Both the position numbers and the translations under genes were made by a program. Shown here in pieces: positions 1 through 9,415 of a stretch of DNA of 64,000 nt. The notes beneath the pieces are model-generated. The model was not told the origin of the DNA. It saw only the letters and a list, made by a program, of their open reading frames with translations, and searched no databases. Numbering within the stretch: the first letter of the stretch is position 1; each line of letters begins with the position of its first letter. The DNA is from Streptomyces pilosus. Lineage in GTDB: Bacteria; Actinomycetota; Actinomycetes; Streptomycetales; Streptomycetaceae. Location of the stretch: the NCBI RefSeq assembly GCF_014649835.1, contig NZ_BMTU01000002.1:496001-560000 (forward strand). Direction: 5' to 3'.

Positions 1-1
1 C

Positions 2-178
2 CAGCGGGTCCGCGAGACCCTGACCGCCCCCGAGGCCAGGGCCCGCGGCGTCTTCCGCCCGGAGTTCGTCGACGCACTGCTGGCCGCGCCCAACGAGCAC
101 CGCACCAGGCGAGGAGCGAACACCCTGTGGCAGACCGCGCTGCTGGAGACATGGCTGCAGACGCACGGGATCCGCTGA
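2..178 (+). CDS. C-terminal end of an asparagine-synthase-like glutamine amidotransferase (partial)
   Basis: Only the last 58 codons are inside the window; the gene begins off the left edge. The visible tail contains an LWQTALLETWLQ segment, which resembles the C-terminus of class II glutamine amidotransferases of the asparagine synthetase type. From memory it is closest to the N-acetylglutaminylglutamine amidotransferases that make an osmoprotectant dipeptide. The synthetase domains are not visible, so the assignment rests on this short tail and on the S9 peptidase that follows after five bases. A plain asparagine synthetase is the main alternative. Confidence 0.55.
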   Translation, partial: QRVRETLTAPEARARGVFRPEFVDALLAAPNEHRTRRGANTLWQTALLETWLQTHGIR

Positions 179-183
179 CGGTC

Positions 184-2286
184 ATGGAGACCCGCACCGA
201 CACCGTCACGCGGACACTGCCCGCACCGGAACCCGCCCCGCTCGCCGACACCGCCACCCCGTACGACGTGCCGCCCCCGGCCGTCCACGGCTGCTGGTAC
301 CCGTCGGTCGATCCCGAGGGACGCAACGTCGCCTTCATCTGCGACCGGGCCGGGGTGCCGCAGCTGTGGACCGCGCCGGTGGCCGGTGAGGAGGTGCGCC
401 GGCTGGACGCCGGGCCCGACCCGGTCACGGAGGTGTCCTGGTCCCCGGACGGGCGCTGGATCGCCTACACGGTGGCGCCGGACGGCGGAGAGCTGACCAG
501 CGTCCTGTGCGTGCGCCCCGACGGCACCGGCCGGCACCTGCTGGCCGGCGGTGAACCGGGCACCTCGGCCCGCCTGGGGTGCTGGCAGCACGACGGTTCG
601 GCGGTCGCGGTCACCGTCACCGACTCCGCCCCGGCCGGACAGCCGTTCACGCCGCATCCCGGGGCGAACGGCGCCTCCCACCCCGCCCGCGCGGGGTGGG
701 ACCCCCGGGCCGTGCTGCTGGAACCCGGCATGGCGGCTCCCGGCCCGGTGGCGGCCGCCGACGGCGAGCGGACCCGGGCCGCGGGGGAGCCGGAACCCAG
801 GGCCCTGTCCGCCTACCTCGTCGACCCCGAGGGCATGGCGGCCCCCGTGCTGCTGGCGAGCGAACGCGGCGCGGCCAACCAGCGCGTCTGCGATCTCAGC
901 CGGGACGGGAAGCTGGCGTTGGTGTACCGGGGCCCCCGCGGGCGCCGCGAGGCCCTGGTCGTCCGCACCGGCGACCGGGTGGTGACCTGCGTGCTGCCGG
1001 TGGCCGACGGCGACCCCTGGATCGGGGGCTTCTCGCCGGACGCCCGCACGGTGTGGCTGCGCAGCGACGGCGACCGCGAGCACGCCGCCCTCGTCGCCGC
1101 GCACCTCGACCCGCTGGGACACCTGCTCGACACCACGGTGGTCGCCGAGCGCCCCGACTGCGGACTGGAACTGCTCGCCCTGGGCCGGGACGGCCGCCGC
1201 GCGGTCCTGGCGTGGAACGTGCGCGGGGTCAGCGAGCTGGAACTGGTCGAACTGAGCGCGGCCCGGCCGGCCGACCCGCCGGCCGGGCTCCCGTCCCACC
1301 GGCCCGCCACCGCCGGCGCCCCCCGTGGCGTCGAGCTGCCCCACGAGGTGGTCACCCGGATCGCCCCGACCGCCGACCCGGACAACACCGTCGTCGCGCT
1401 GTCCGGCTCGCGGCGGCACCCCGGGGTGTGGTGGCTGCCGCACGGTCTGCCCCTGCGCACCGCGTGGTCCTCCCGGGACGAGGACGCCCTCCCGGCCGGC
1501 CGCACGCCCGTGCGGCCGATGCCCATGAGTCCGAAGGCGCGCGACGGACTCACCCTCGGCGGCTGGTACTACCGGGCGCCGGGCCGCTCGCCCGGCGAAC
1601 CCGCACCGTGCGTCCTGCACCTGCACGGCGGGCCGGAGGAACAGGAACGCCCGGTGCTGGAGCCGCTCTACCTCGAACTGCTCGGCAGGGGACTGGACGT
1701 GTTCGCGCCCGACGTGCGCGGTTCGTCCGGGCACGGCCGCTCCTTCGTCGACGCGGACCTGGGCGCGGGGCGTTTCGACGCGATCAACGACGTCGCGGAC
1801 TGCGCCGCGCACGTCATGGTGCGCGGTCTGGCCGATCCGCGGCGGATGGCGGTGATGGGCCGCTCCTACGGCGGCTACCTGGTGATGGCGTCCCTGGTGT
1901 GGCATCCGGACCTGTTCCGCACCGGTGTGGCGGTCTGCGGCATGTCGGACTTCGCCACCTTCTTCGCCGGGACCGAACCGTGGATCGCGCAGTCCGCCGC
2001 CCACAAGTACGGGCATCCGGAACACGACCGGGAACTGCTGCGCTCGCTGTCGCCGATGAGCCGTATCGACGCCCTGCGTGCCCCGGTCCTCGCCGTGCAC
2101 GGCGAGCACGACAGCAACGTGCCGCCGGGGGAGTCCGAACAGTTCGTGCGGGCCGCGAGGGAACGGGGACTGGAGGCCGAGCTGCTCCTGCTGCGCCACG
2201 AGGGCCACGACTTCCGGCGCGCCGACAACCGCCGCCGGTTCCGCCGCACCGCCGCCGACTGGATGGAACGGCACCTGGCGGACTGA
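184..2286 (+). CDS. S9 family (prolyl oligopeptidase-type) peptidase
   Basis: A predicted 700-residue serine peptidase without a clear signal peptide, so probably cytoplasmic. The N-terminal part carries PD40/WD40-like beta-propeller repeats (for example VSWSPDGRWIAY). The C-terminal alpha/beta hydrolase domain begins near residue 460. The triad is visible: the nucleophile in GRSYGGY (S561), the acid in HDSNVP (D643) and the histidine in HEGHDF (H675). The ATG at 184 was chosen because it lies just after the upstream stop at 178; an ATG at 151 would overlap the upstream gene. The close spacing suggests one transcript with the upstream amidotransferase, hinting at a role on a small peptide-like solute, which is inference only. 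Confidence 0.88.
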   Translation: METRTDTVTRTLPAPEPAPLADTATPYDVPPPAVHGCWYPSVDPEGRNVAFICDRAGVPQLWTAPVAGEEVRRLDAGPDPVTEVSWSPDGRWIAYTVAPDGGELTSVLCVRPDGTGRHLLAGGEPGTSARLGCWQHDGSAVAVTVTDSAPAGQPFTPHPGANGASHPARAGWDPRAVLLEPGMAAPGPVAAADGERTRAAGEPEPRALSAYLVDPEGMAAPVLLASERGAANQRVCDLSRDGKLALVYRGPRGRREALVVRTGDRVVTCVLPVADGDPWIGGFSPDARTVWLRSDGDREHAALVAAHLDPLGHLLDTTVVAERPDCGLELLALGRDGRRAVLAWNVRGVSELELVELSAARPADPPAGLPSHRPATAGAPRGVELPHEVVTRIAPTADPDNTVVALSGSRRHPGVWWLPHGLPLRTAWSSRDEDALPAGRTPVRPMPMSPKARDGLTLGGWYYRAPGRSPGEPAPCVLHLHGGPEEQERPVLEPLYLELLGRGLDVFAPDVRGSSGHGRSFVDADLGAGRFDAINDVADCAAHVMVRGLADPRRMAVMGRSYGGYLVMASLVWHPDLFRTGVAVCGMSDFATFFAGTEPWIAQSAAHKYGHPEHDRELLRSLSPMSRIDALRAPVLAVHGEHDSNVPPGESEQFVRAARERGLEAELLLLRHEGHDFRRADNRRRFRRTAADWMERHLAD

Positions 2287-2376
2287 GGTGTCCGAGGTAC
2301 CTGTCACACTTCTGTGGCGTGCGGGGGAGCGATGCGGGTAGTCGCGCGGTGTGATCGGTGAGTAAAGGCGGACCGG

Positions 2377-2820
2377 ATGGAACCAGTTCCTTTCGACGAG
2401 AGGGAGACGGTGCCTCGCGCACCCGGGCGGCGGGCTTCCTACGCCCTGGAGGGGGACGGCGCCTGGATCGCCCAGGCCCGCCACCTCGCCGCCGCGTTCC
2501 TCACCCGGGCCCGGGCGGAGGACGGTGCGCGGGTGTCGACCCGCGCGGTCGAGATCACCCAGCTCGTCGTGAGTGAACTGGTCACCAACGCCCGCAAGTA
2601 CGCGCCGGGCCCCGTCGGTCTCGATCTGCGGCTCACCGGCGACGCCGTCGAGGTGGTCGTCCACGACGGCAACCCCGAGGCGCCCGTGGCGCGCAACGCC
2701 GACCCCGACCGGGTGGGCCAGCACGGACTGGAGATCGTGATGGCCGTCGCCCAGGCCCTGGACGTACGCCAGGAAGCGGCCGGCAAGAGCATCACGGCGC
2801 GCATCTCCCTCCTCACCTGA
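2377..2820 (+). CDS. ATP-binding anti-sigma/RsbW-like regulatory protein (HATPase_c_2)
   Basis: This 147-residue protein is a lone GHKL ATPase domain with no receiver, dimerisation or membrane part. The N-box appears as SELVTNARKYA, the G1 motif as VHDGNPEAP and the G2 region as GQHGLEIV. Such proteins are abundant in streptomycetes and most act as RsbW/SpoIIAB-like partners of anti-sigma antagonists, or are orphans. No cognate sigma factor or antagonist lies next to it. It has its own short upstream region and is convergent with the APH-like gene. Confidence 0.85.
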   Translation: MEPVPFDERETVPRAPGRRASYALEGDGAWIAQARHLAAAFLTRARAEDGARVSTRAVEITQLVVSELVTNARKYAPGPVGLDLRLTGDAVEVVVHDGNPEAPVARNADPDRVGQHGLEIVMAVAQALDVRQEAAGKSITARISLLT

Positions 2821-2845
2821 CCCCTTCCCCGCGGGCCCCCGGGGC

Positions 2846-3778
2846 TCAGCCGTACCGTTCGAGCAGGGCCTCCACATAGTCCTCCAGCCGCCGCGTCATG
2901 ACGCCGGGCGTCAGATCGGTGCGGCCCAGCTCCCGCCAAGGGGTGGCGACCTTCTCCGCGTCCGGAGCGAAGGCCAGGGCATCGAGCAGCCGCCAGTAGA
3001 GGTGGGCGGCGGGATCCTCGTCGAGGGTGCCGCCCGCGGAGGTGTACAGGTCCGCGAAGCGCATCCCGTGGGGGACCCCGTGCAGCAGCGCCAGGGCCGT
3101 CGCACAGTGGGCGACGTCCAGGTCGGCCGGTCCCCAGGAGGTCTCCACCCAGTCGACCACCCCGCTGATCCGCAGGTCCGCGCCGTCCCCGGAGAACAGC
3201 ACGTTGCCGGGGTGGAAGTCCCGGTGCAGGAAGCACCCGCGGTGGGGCGGCGGGTCCCGGCGGATCACGTCGACTGCGCGCCGCCACAGCTCCGGCCGTC
3301 CGGTGCGCTCCGGCGGACGCACCCGCCCGGCCGACGTCCACGCCTGGTGGGCGCGGGGCCTGCTGTCCCCGGCCACCGGCACGCGGTGGATGCGCAGCAA
3401 CTGCCGCGCGAGCGGTCCGGCACGCTCGGCGGCGGTCCCGTCGTCCACCCGTACCGACCCGGGCAGCAGCGACATCAGCAGCGAGGGCCGGTCGCAGTGG
3501 TGCGCCCCCGCGTCCACCGCGACGAGCGCGGCGGCGGGCACGTCCGTCTTCCGGAGCAGGGTCAGCACGGCGGCCTCACGGTTCAGCAGCCCCTCCGCAT
3601 GCCGTACGAAGAACGGGTCGACGAACGTCCGCAGCACCAGTGAGCGCCGCCCGCCGGGCCCGCGCAGATCCAGCCTGCGCATCTCCGACGTCCAGCCCCC
3701 GCGCAGCGGCACCACCCCCTCCACGCGCTCACCCGTCGACAGCTGCTTCTCCACCCAGGCCCGCGTGTCGGTCAGCAC
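2846..3778 (-). CDS. Aminoglycoside phosphotransferase (APH)-family kinase
   Basis: A 310-residue protein with the APH/choline-kinase fold. The catalytic Brenner motif is [13 protein letters not shown], and the metal-binding DFG-like element is [18 protein letters not shown]. The family phosphorylates small hydroxyl compounds; many genomic members in streptomycetes have unknown substrates and are not resistance genes. No resistance or biosynthetic context is present, so a general kinase call is safest. It is divergent from msrA with about 117 bases between the starts. Confidence 0.82.
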   Translation of the reverse strand: MLTDTRAWVEKQLSTGERVEGVVPLRGGWTSEMRRLDLRGPGGRRSLVLRTFVDPFFVRHAEGLLNREAAVLTLLRKTDVPAAALVAVDAGAHHCDRPSLLMSLLPGSVRVDDGTAAERAGPLARQLLRIHRVPVAGDSRPRAHQAWTSAGRVRPPERTGRPELWRRAVDVIRRDPPPHRGCFLHRDFHPGNVLFSGDGADLRISGVVDWVETSWGPADLDVAHCATALALLHGVPHGMRFADLYTSAGGTLDEDPAAHLYWRLLDALAFAPDAEKVATPWRELGRTDLTPGVMTRRLEDYVEALLERYG

Positions 3779-3895
3779 GCGGGAAGCCTAGTCAGCCCGC
3801 CCCACGGCGGCCCGCGCAGGCCCGGAACAATGAGGTGGACGACGGGGTTCTCACTGGGGAACGTCGCAGCACACCTGGGAGAAGGGCAGGACGAG

Positions 3896-4408
3896 ATGAC
3901 GAGGACCGAGGAGAGGGCACTGCTCGCGGGCGGCTGCTTCTGGGGCATGCAGGAGCTGATCCGCACCTTCCCGGGCGTGCTCAGCACTCGCGTCGGATAC
4001 AGCGGCGGCGACGTGCCCGACGCGACCTACCGCAACCACGGCACCCACGCCGAGTCGATCGAGATCACCTTCGACCCGGAGGTGACCGACTACCGCAGGA
4101 TCCTGGAGTACTTCTTCCAGATCCACGACCCGAGCACGAAGAACCGGCAGGGCAACGACATCGGCACGAGCTATCGCTCCGCCGTCTTCTACTTCGACGA
4201 CGAGCAGAAGCGCGTGGCCGAGGACACGATCGCCGACGTCGACGCCTCCGGGCTGTGGCCTGGCCCGGTGGTGACCGAGGTCGCGCCGGCCGGGCCCTTC
4301 TGGGAGGCCGAGCCGGAGCACCAGGACTACCTCCAGCGCTACCCCGAGGGCTACACCTGCCACTTCGTGCGGCCGGACTGGCGTCTGCCGCGGCGCGCGG
4401 AGTCCTGA
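3896..4408 (+). CDS. msrA: Peptide-methionine (S)-S-oxide reductase MsrA
   Basis: Reduces methionine-S-sulfoxide in proteins and acts in the cytosol. The catalytic motif GGCFWG is at the N-terminus with the nucleophile C14, and the conserved [13 protein letters not shown] and YRSAVFY segments follow in order. The 170-residue length is typical. The ATG at 3896 is preceded by a purine-rich GGGAGAAGG ribosome site; an in-frame ATG at 3830 would add non-conserved residues. A strong hairpin follows the stop. Confidence 0.95.
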   Translation: MTRTEERALLAGGCFWGMQELIRTFPGVLSTRVGYSGGDVPDATYRNHGTHAESIEITFDPEVTDYRRILEYFFQIHDPSTKNRQGNDIGTSYRSAVFYFDDEQKRVAEDTIADVDASGLWPGPVVTEVAPAGPFWEAEPEHQDYLQRYPEGYTCHFVRPDWRLPRRAES

Positions 4409-4427
4409 GCCGACGGCGCGGACAACG

Positions 4428-4456
4428 GGGGCGCACTCGCTCGGCGAGTGCGCCCC
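4428..4456. terminator. Bidirectional terminator between msrA and the AhpD-like gene
   Basis: Perfect 13-bp arms (4428-4440 and 4444-4456) close a 3-base loop between two convergent genes. The stem is GC-rich, as usual for streptomycete terminators, and can serve both strands. Confidence 0.8.
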
Positions 4457-4484
4457 TTCGTCGTGCGCGGGTTCCGGTGCGGCC

Positions 4485-4958
4485 TCAGCCGAACTGGCCG
4501 GGCCGGTAGTCGCCGGCCGGCTGCCGGTTGATGACGTTGATGCGGTTGTAGGCGTTGATGACGGCGATCAGCGAGATCAGCGCGGCGAGCTGGTCCTCGT
4601 CGTAGTGCTTGGCCGCGTCCGCCCAGGCCTCGTCCGTGACGCCGCCGGCGGCGTCCGCGATGCGGGTGCCCTGCTCGGTCAGCTCCAGTGCGGCGCGCTC
4701 GGCGTCGGTGAACACCGTGGCCTCGCGCCAGGCGGCGACCAGGTTGAGGCGCAGTGCGGTCTCGCCCGCGGCGGCCGCGTCCTTGGTGTGCATGTCGGTG
4801 CAGAATCCGCAGCCGTTGATCTGGCTGGCGCGGATCTTCACCAGTTCCTGGGTGGTGTGCGGCAGCCCGGACTCCGTCACCGCCCTGCCGGCCGCGTTGA
4901 TGTGGCGCAGCACCTTGGCGGCGACGGGGTTGCCGAAGAAGTCGAGACGCGGGTTCAT
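4485..4958 (-). CDS. Carboxymuconolactone decarboxylase/AhpD-like peroxidase-family protein
   Basis: A 157-residue all-helical protein of the CMD/AhpD superfamily. The redox motif CGFCTDMH (CxxC plus a histidine two residues on) is present, and the LVKIRASQINGC stretch before it is typical. AhpD-like members reduce peroxiredoxins or detoxify hydroperoxides, which fits a neighbourhood with msrA and a catalase, although the genes are not co-transcribed. The physiological electron partner cannot be told from sequence. Confidence 0.85.
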   Translation of the reverse strand: MNPRLDFFGNPVAAKVLRHINAAGRAVTESGLPHTTQELVKIRASQINGCGFCTDMHTKDAAAAGETALRLNLVAAWREATVFTDAERAALELTEQGTRIADAAGGVTDEAWADAAKHYDEDQLAALISLIAVINAYNRINVINRQPAGDYRPGQFG

Positions 4959-5136
4959 GGGGATCTCCCTGGTCGGTTCCGCTGGTTACACCCCACTGAC
5001 GGACCGGGTCCCCGCGGTGTGACGGCAATGTGGGTGTGACCTACGTCTCTTGAGCGCGCGTCACCGTGCGGCCCGGTCGACCGCGGGGCACCGTACGGCC
5101 GATAGCCTGGCCGGGTGGACGGGGAGCGGAGCGTCG

Positions 5137-5361
5137 GTGAGTGAGCGTCGGGAACGCGACTGGACGGACATGACGCCCGGGGAATTCGACCGTGAGGCCC
5201 CGCTGTGCCTCAACGTGGGCACGGGACCCGTCGCGGTGCCGGCCGAGCCCGACGAGTACGGCACCGAGCCGCTCTTCGGCGAGCAGGCCCCCGCGCGGCA
5301 GCCCGCCCCGCCCCGCCCGCAGCGCCGTACCGCCCCCGCCGAGCAGGGGCACCTGTTCTGA
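5137..5361 (+). CDS. Small conserved hypothetical protein
   Basis: A 74-residue acidic-then-basic protein with no recognised domain. It has no membrane segment or signal peptide and ends in GQGHLF after a proline-rich stretch. The GTG at 5137 is preceded by GGGGAGCGGA, a good ribosome site; the upstream in-frame ATG at 5050 would add unsupported sequence. Third-position GC looks coding. Function is unknown. Confidence 0.6.
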   Translation: MSERRERDWTDMTPGEFDREAPLCLNVGTGPVAVPAEPDEYGTEPLFGEQAPARQPAPPRPQRRTAPAEQGHLF

Positions 5362-5392
5362 CCCTCCGGCGGACGCCGTGCCGAATACCCAT

Positions 5393-5417
5393 GCCTTGAC
5401 TCCGTGCCCAGGGGTAC
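5393..5417 (+). promoter_or_regulatory. Candidate SigB-type promoter for the catalase gene, in the 290-base gap 5362-5651
   Basis: GCCTTG at 5393 and GGGTAC at 5412 are separated by 13 bases, close to the GNNT/GGGTAY pattern known for stress sigma factor SigB promoters in Streptomyces. It would give a leader of about 230 bases. SigB control of a large catalase is known in S. coelicolor (catB). Nothing else notable is seen in the gap apart from a good ribosome site (GGAGG) before 5652. Confidence 0.35.
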
Positions 5418-5651
5418 GCGGGCTGGGCGGTCGATCCGGCGGACGAGGGGAGGGCCCGGGAGGCGGGTGGTGCGGGTGGGGGTTCACTCCGTCGCCGCAC
5501 GCCCGCTGCGGTGCGCACCTCACCGTGAGAGGTTGACGGAACCCGGTGCCTTTTTCGAGTGCTTTGTGCCGCCGGATCGCCCGCAATCGGCAACCGAACA
5601 CACGGCCACCGTCCTTCCGTGGCCGGTCCTGAGCGGAGGAGTGTCAACCCC

Positions 5652-7928
5652 ATGAGCGAGGCCAACCCCGTCAAGCGGGCAGCGAAGAAGATCACCGAGA
5701 CCCTGCAGGGCGACGCCTCGGCCCCCGCCGACGGGATCCCCGGCCGGCCGAACTCCGAGCCGCCCTCCGTGGCCGAGCCGACCGAGCCCCGTGAGCCGCT
5801 GCCGCCGAAGCCCGACCAGAGCGGTCCGGACACGGTGTCGCCCACCGGGTCACCGACCGGGGCCGACCAGGCCCGGATGGCCCAGTCCGGCAGCTACCTG
5901 ACGAACGCGCAGGGCACGCGGCTGTACGACACCGACCACTCGCTCAAGGCGGGCCCGCGCGGTCCCGTACTGCTCCAGGACCACCACCTGCGCGAGAAGA
6001 TCATGCACTTCGACCACGAGCGCATCCCGGAGCGCGTGGTCCACGCCCGGGGCGCGGGCGCGCACGGTGTCTTCCAGAGCTACGGCAGCGCGGCCTCCGT
6101 CACCAAGGCGGGCTTCCTCGCGGCGGACGTGGAGACACCGGTGTTCGTCCGGTTCTCCACGGTGGTCGGCTCGCGCGGCTCCGCCGACACGGTGCGCGAC
6201 ACCCGGGGCTTCGCCACGAAGTTCTACACCAGCGAGGGCGTCTTCGACCTGGTCGGCAACAACATCCCGGTCTTCTTCATCCAGGACGCCATCAAGTTCC
6301 CCGACGTGGTGCATGCCGCGAAGCCGCACCCGGACAGGGAGATCCCGCAGGCGCAGAGCGCGCACGACACCTTCTGGGACTTCGTCTCGCTGCACACCGA
6401 GGCCACTCACCACACGCTCTTCTTCATGGGCGACCGCGGCATCCCGCGCTCCTACCGGATGATGGAGGGCTTCGGCGTCCACACCTTCCGTCTGGTGAAC
6501 GCCGAGGGCGGCACGACCCTGGTCAAGTTCCACTGGAAGCCCAAGCTGGGCGTGCACTCCCTGGTGTGGGACGAGGCCCAGCTCATCAACGGCAACGACC
6601 CCGACTTCCACCGCCGGGACCTCGCCGACGCCATCGAGACGGGTGCCTACCCGCAGTGGGAACTGGGCATCCAGACCTTCCCCGACACCCCCGACCAGAC
6701 CTTCGAGGGCATCGACCTGCTGGACCCGACGAACATCGTGCCCGAGGAGCTCGCGCCGGTGCAGCCCATCGGACTGATGACCCTCAACCGCAACCCCTCC
6801 AACTTCTTCGCCGAGACCGAGCAGGTGGCCTTCCACGTCGGCCACCTCGTGCCCGGCATCGACGTCACCGACGACCCGCTGCTCGCCGGACGGCTCTTCT
6901 CGTACCTGGACACCCAGATCACCCGCCTGGGCGGCCCCAACTTCCCGCAGCTGCCCATCAACCGTCCCCACGCGCCGGTCAACGACATGCTGCGCGACGG
7001 CATGCACCAGACCGCCGTGCACCGGGGGGTCGCCCCCTACCGGCCCAACTCCCTCGACGGCGGCTGCCCGTTCACCGCGGGCGCGGACATGGGCGCCTTC
7101 GTCGAGGCGCCGGTCACCGTCCCGGAGGGGCGGAAGGTGCGTGAGGCGCCGGAGTCGTTCGCCGACCACTTCAGCCAGCCCCGCCGGTTCTGGCTGAGCA
7201 TGAGCCCGGTGGAGCGCGAGCACATCATCGGCGCCTACACCTTCGAGCTGGGCAAGTGCTACGAGGAAGCCATCCGGGTGCGGACCCTGCAGGTCCTGGC
7301 CAACATCGACCCCGAGCTGTGCGCCGGCGTCGCCGAGGGGCTCGGGCTGCCCGCGCCGGAGCCCACCGTGCCGCTCGCCGACGTCGAGCCGAGCCCGGCG
7401 CTCTCGCAGGTCGGGCGGACCTGGCCGGTGGACGGCCGTGTCATCGGCATCCTCACCGCCCCGGACGGCGACCTCGACGGGGTGCACGCGGTCCGTGACG
7501 CGGTGCTGGAAGCCGGCATGGTTCCGCTGGTCGTCGCCCCGAACGGCGGCACGCTCGGTACGGGCGGCAGCACACTGACCGCCCAGCGCAGCTACGTCAC
7601 CGCGCGCTCCATCGAGTTCGACGCCGTCCTGGTGGCGGGCCCGCCGGCCGTCGGCGGCGACGCGCCCGGCGTGCGCGACGGCAAGGGCGCGCCCGGCGAG
7701 CCCCGGCCGGCGACGGACCCGCGGGTCGACCAGCTGCTGGCCGAGGCGTTCCGGCACGGCAAGGCGATCGGCGCCTGGGCGGGCGGCGAGACGGCCCTCA
7801 CCGCGGCCGGCGTCCCCGCCGACGCCCCCGGCGTCGTCGTCGCCGACTCCGGGACCGCCGTCCTCACCCAGGTCCGCGAGCTGCTGGGCGCCCACCGCGT
7901 CTGGGAGCGCTTCACCACCCGGGCCTGA
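5652..7928 (+). CDS. katE: Large-subunit (HPII-type) catalase
   Basis: Dismutates hydrogen peroxide with a haem cofactor. The 758-residue length matches clade-2 large catalases (HPII is about 750), which carry a C-terminal flavodoxin/GATase-like domain, here from about residue 600. The active-site histidine is H131 in [13 protein letters not shown], the distal asparagine is in [10 protein letters not shown], and the proximal haem ligand is Y418 in RLFSYLDTQ. The ATG at 5652 follows a GGAGG ribosome site. It stands alone as a single-gene unit, and a SigB-like promoter candidate lies upstream. Confidence 0.95.
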   Translation: MSEANPVKRAAKKITETLQGDASAPADGIPGRPNSEPPSVAEPTEPREPLPPKPDQSGPDTVSPTGSPTGADQARMAQSGSYLTNAQGTRLYDTDHSLKAGPRGPVLLQDHHLREKIMHFDHERIPERVVHARGAGAHGVFQSYGSAASVTKAGFLAADVETPVFVRFSTVVGSRGSADTVRDTRGFATKFYTSEGVFDLVGNNIPVFFIQDAIKFPDVVHAAKPHPDREIPQAQSAHDTFWDFVSLHTEATHHTLFFMGDRGIPRSYRMMEGFGVHTFRLVNAEGGTTLVKFHWKPKLGVHSLVWDEAQLINGNDPDFHRRDLADAIETGAYPQWELGIQTFPDTPDQTFEGIDLLDPTNIVPEELAPVQPIGLMTLNRNPSNFFAETEQVAFHVGHLVPGIDVTDDPLLAGRLFSYLDTQITRLGGPNFPQLPINRPHAPVNDMLRDGMHQTAVHRGVAPYRPNSLDGGCPFTAGADMGAFVEAPVTVPEGRKVREAPESFADHFSQPRRFWLSMSPVEREHIIGAYTFELGKCYEEAIRVRTLQVLANIDPELCAGVAEGLGLPAPEPTVPLADVEPSPALSQVGRTWPVDGRVIGILTAPDGDLDGVHAVRDAVLEAGMVPLVVAPNGGTLGTGGSTLTAQRSYVTARSIEFDAVLVAGPPAVGGDAPGVRDGKGAPGEPRPATDPRVDQLLAEAFRHGKAIGAWAGGETALTAAGVPADAPGVVVADSGTAVLTQVRELLGAHRVWERFTTRA

Positions 7929-8158
7929 CCCGCCCCGGCCCCTCCGCCACCACGGTGCGAGCGAACGGCCGCCGGTGCCTCCGGCGGCCGTCCGGCCCGC
8001 ACCGACCCGGTGGGGCCGCGGGCCGCCGGTGCGCCGCGGTGCCACCGGCCGCACCGGCCGGCCCGCCGCCGTACAGTGGAGCGGACGGCCGGATTCCGCC
8101 GGATCCGGCCGGCGGGCGCCCCGCGCACCGCCACCCCGTCCGAGCAGCCGGTCAGGAC

Positions 8159-9337
8159 ATGAGCCACTCTTCCCCCTCCCACGGCCCCCAGGAGCCGCTC
8201 TTCGGACTCGACGAGCTGCCGCGGGCCCCCGCGACCGGGCCGGCGCCCACCACCTCCGCCTTCCGGGACTCCGCGCAGGCGCGCCGGCTCCTGGCGATCC
8301 GGGAGATCCACGCCGAACCGGCCGCCGCCGTCTCGCCCCGCGGCCGGGAGATCCTGGCCCGGTTCCCCGGGGCACGGCTGATCGAGGTGGACTCCCACTG
8401 GCGCATCCCCGCACTGCACGGCAACGAGGGAAGCGCCGACCGCTGGATGCGGATCAAGCGCGAGACCCTCGTGCTGGGCGTGAAGAAGACGCTCACCACG
8501 CGCCCCAACGGCCGCTCCGCCGACTGGATCGCCCCCGGCCCCTCCAACGGCTGCGCCCTGTCCTGCGTGTACTGCTACGTGCCCCGCCGCAAGGGCTTCG
8601 CCAACCCGATCACCCTCTTCACCAACATCGACCGGATCATCGCCCACCTGGGACGCCACGTCGCCGCGCAGGGGCCCAAACCGGAGCCCAACCAGTGCGA
8701 CCCCGAGGCCTGGGTGTACGACATCGGGGAGAACGGCGACTGCTCCGTCGACGCCCTCGTCTGCGACAACACCGCCGACCTGGTGCGCGCCTTCCGCGAC
8801 TGGCCCACCGCCAAGGCGTCCTTCGCGACGAAGTTCGTCAACCCCGACCTGCTGGACCTCGACCCGCGCGGACGCACCCGGGTCCGGTTCTCGGTGATGC
8901 CGGCCGGGGACTCGCGCCTGCTGGACCTGCGCACCAGCCCGGTCGACCGGCGCATCGCCGCCGCCGCGGACTTCCTCGACGCCGGCTACGAGGTGCACTT
9001 CAACCTCTCGCCCGTCGTCGTCCGCCCCGGCTGGCAGGAGGCATGGGCGGAACTGCTGCGGCACATGGACGACGTACTGCCGCAGCGCGTCAAACGGCAG
9101 GCGCTCGCCGAGGTCATCATGCTGACCCACAACGCGGACCTGCACGACGTCAACCTCCGCTGGCACCCGCGCGGGGAGGACCTGCTGTGGCGGCCGGCCG
9201 AGCAGGAGACCAAGCGCTCGCAGAACGGCGCCCTCAACCTCCGCTACCGCGCGGACATCAAGCGGGGCGCCCTCTCGGAACTGCGTGACCTCCTCGCCCG
9301 CCACGCTCCGTGGCTCGGCGTGCGCTACGCCTTCTGA
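8159..9337 (+). CDS. Radical-SAM protein of the spore photoproduct lyase family
   Basis: A 392-residue protein with the CxxxCxxC cluster of spore photoproduct lyases (C132, C136 and C139 in NGCALSCVYCY) that binds a 4Fe-4S cluster and S-adenosylmethionine. The C-terminal LNLRYRADIK...WLGVRYAF pattern also resembles SPL proteins. SPL reverses the UV thymine dimer of bacterial spores; whether this actinobacterial relative repairs DNA in exospores is unknown. The first 60 residues are low-complexity and variable. The ATG at 8159 has a GTCAGGA ribosome-like site. The 230-base gap upstream shows no other gene. Confidence 0.8.
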   Translation: MSHSSPSHGPQEPLFGLDELPRAPATGPAPTTSAFRDSAQARRLLAIREIHAEPAAAVSPRGREILARFPGARLIEVDSHWRIPALHGNEGSADRWMRIKRETLVLGVKKTLTTRPNGRSADWIAPGPSNGCALSCVYCYVPRRKGFANPITLFTNIDRIIAHLGRHVAAQGPKPEPNQCDPEAWVYDIGENGDCSVDALVCDNTADLVRAFRDWPTAKASFATKFVNPDLLDLDPRGRTRVRFSVMPAGDSRLLDLRTSPVDRRIAAAADFLDAGYEVHFNLSPVVVRPGWQEAWAELLRHMDDVLPQRVKRQALAEVIMLTHNADLHDVNLRWHPRGEDLLWRPAEQETKRSQNGALNLRYRADIKRGALSELRDLLARHAPWLGVRYAF

Positions 9338-9392
9338 CGGCCCGCCAGGAACCTCCCGGCCTTGTCGCAGGTCACACCGCGATCACGAGAGC

Positions 9393-9411
9393 TAAGGGTA
9401 GGCTAACCTTG
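9393..9411 (+). promoter_or_regulatory. Iron box (DmdR/IdeR-type operator)
   Basis: TAAGGGTAGGCTAACCTTG matches 14 of 19 positions of the DmdR iron-box pattern TTAGGTTAGGCTCACCTAA as I recall it. It sits immediately before the GTG start of the ABC operon and overlaps the TAGGCT element that would serve as the -10 hexamer. Iron-loaded repressor bound here would block transcription. Confidence 0.8.
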
Positions 9412-9415
9412 GTCC

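Noticed and set aside
2846..3778. APH-family gene as an antibiotic-resistance determinant
   Set aside because: The kinase motifs are general to the family and there is no resistance or antibiotic gene nearby; calling it a resistance gene would overreach.
5850..8414. Very long open frame antisense to the catalase and SPL-like genes
   Set aside because: Arises from high third-position GC in the real genes; the product is low-complexity Arg/Gly/Val-rich with no domain, and it spans two well-supported genes.
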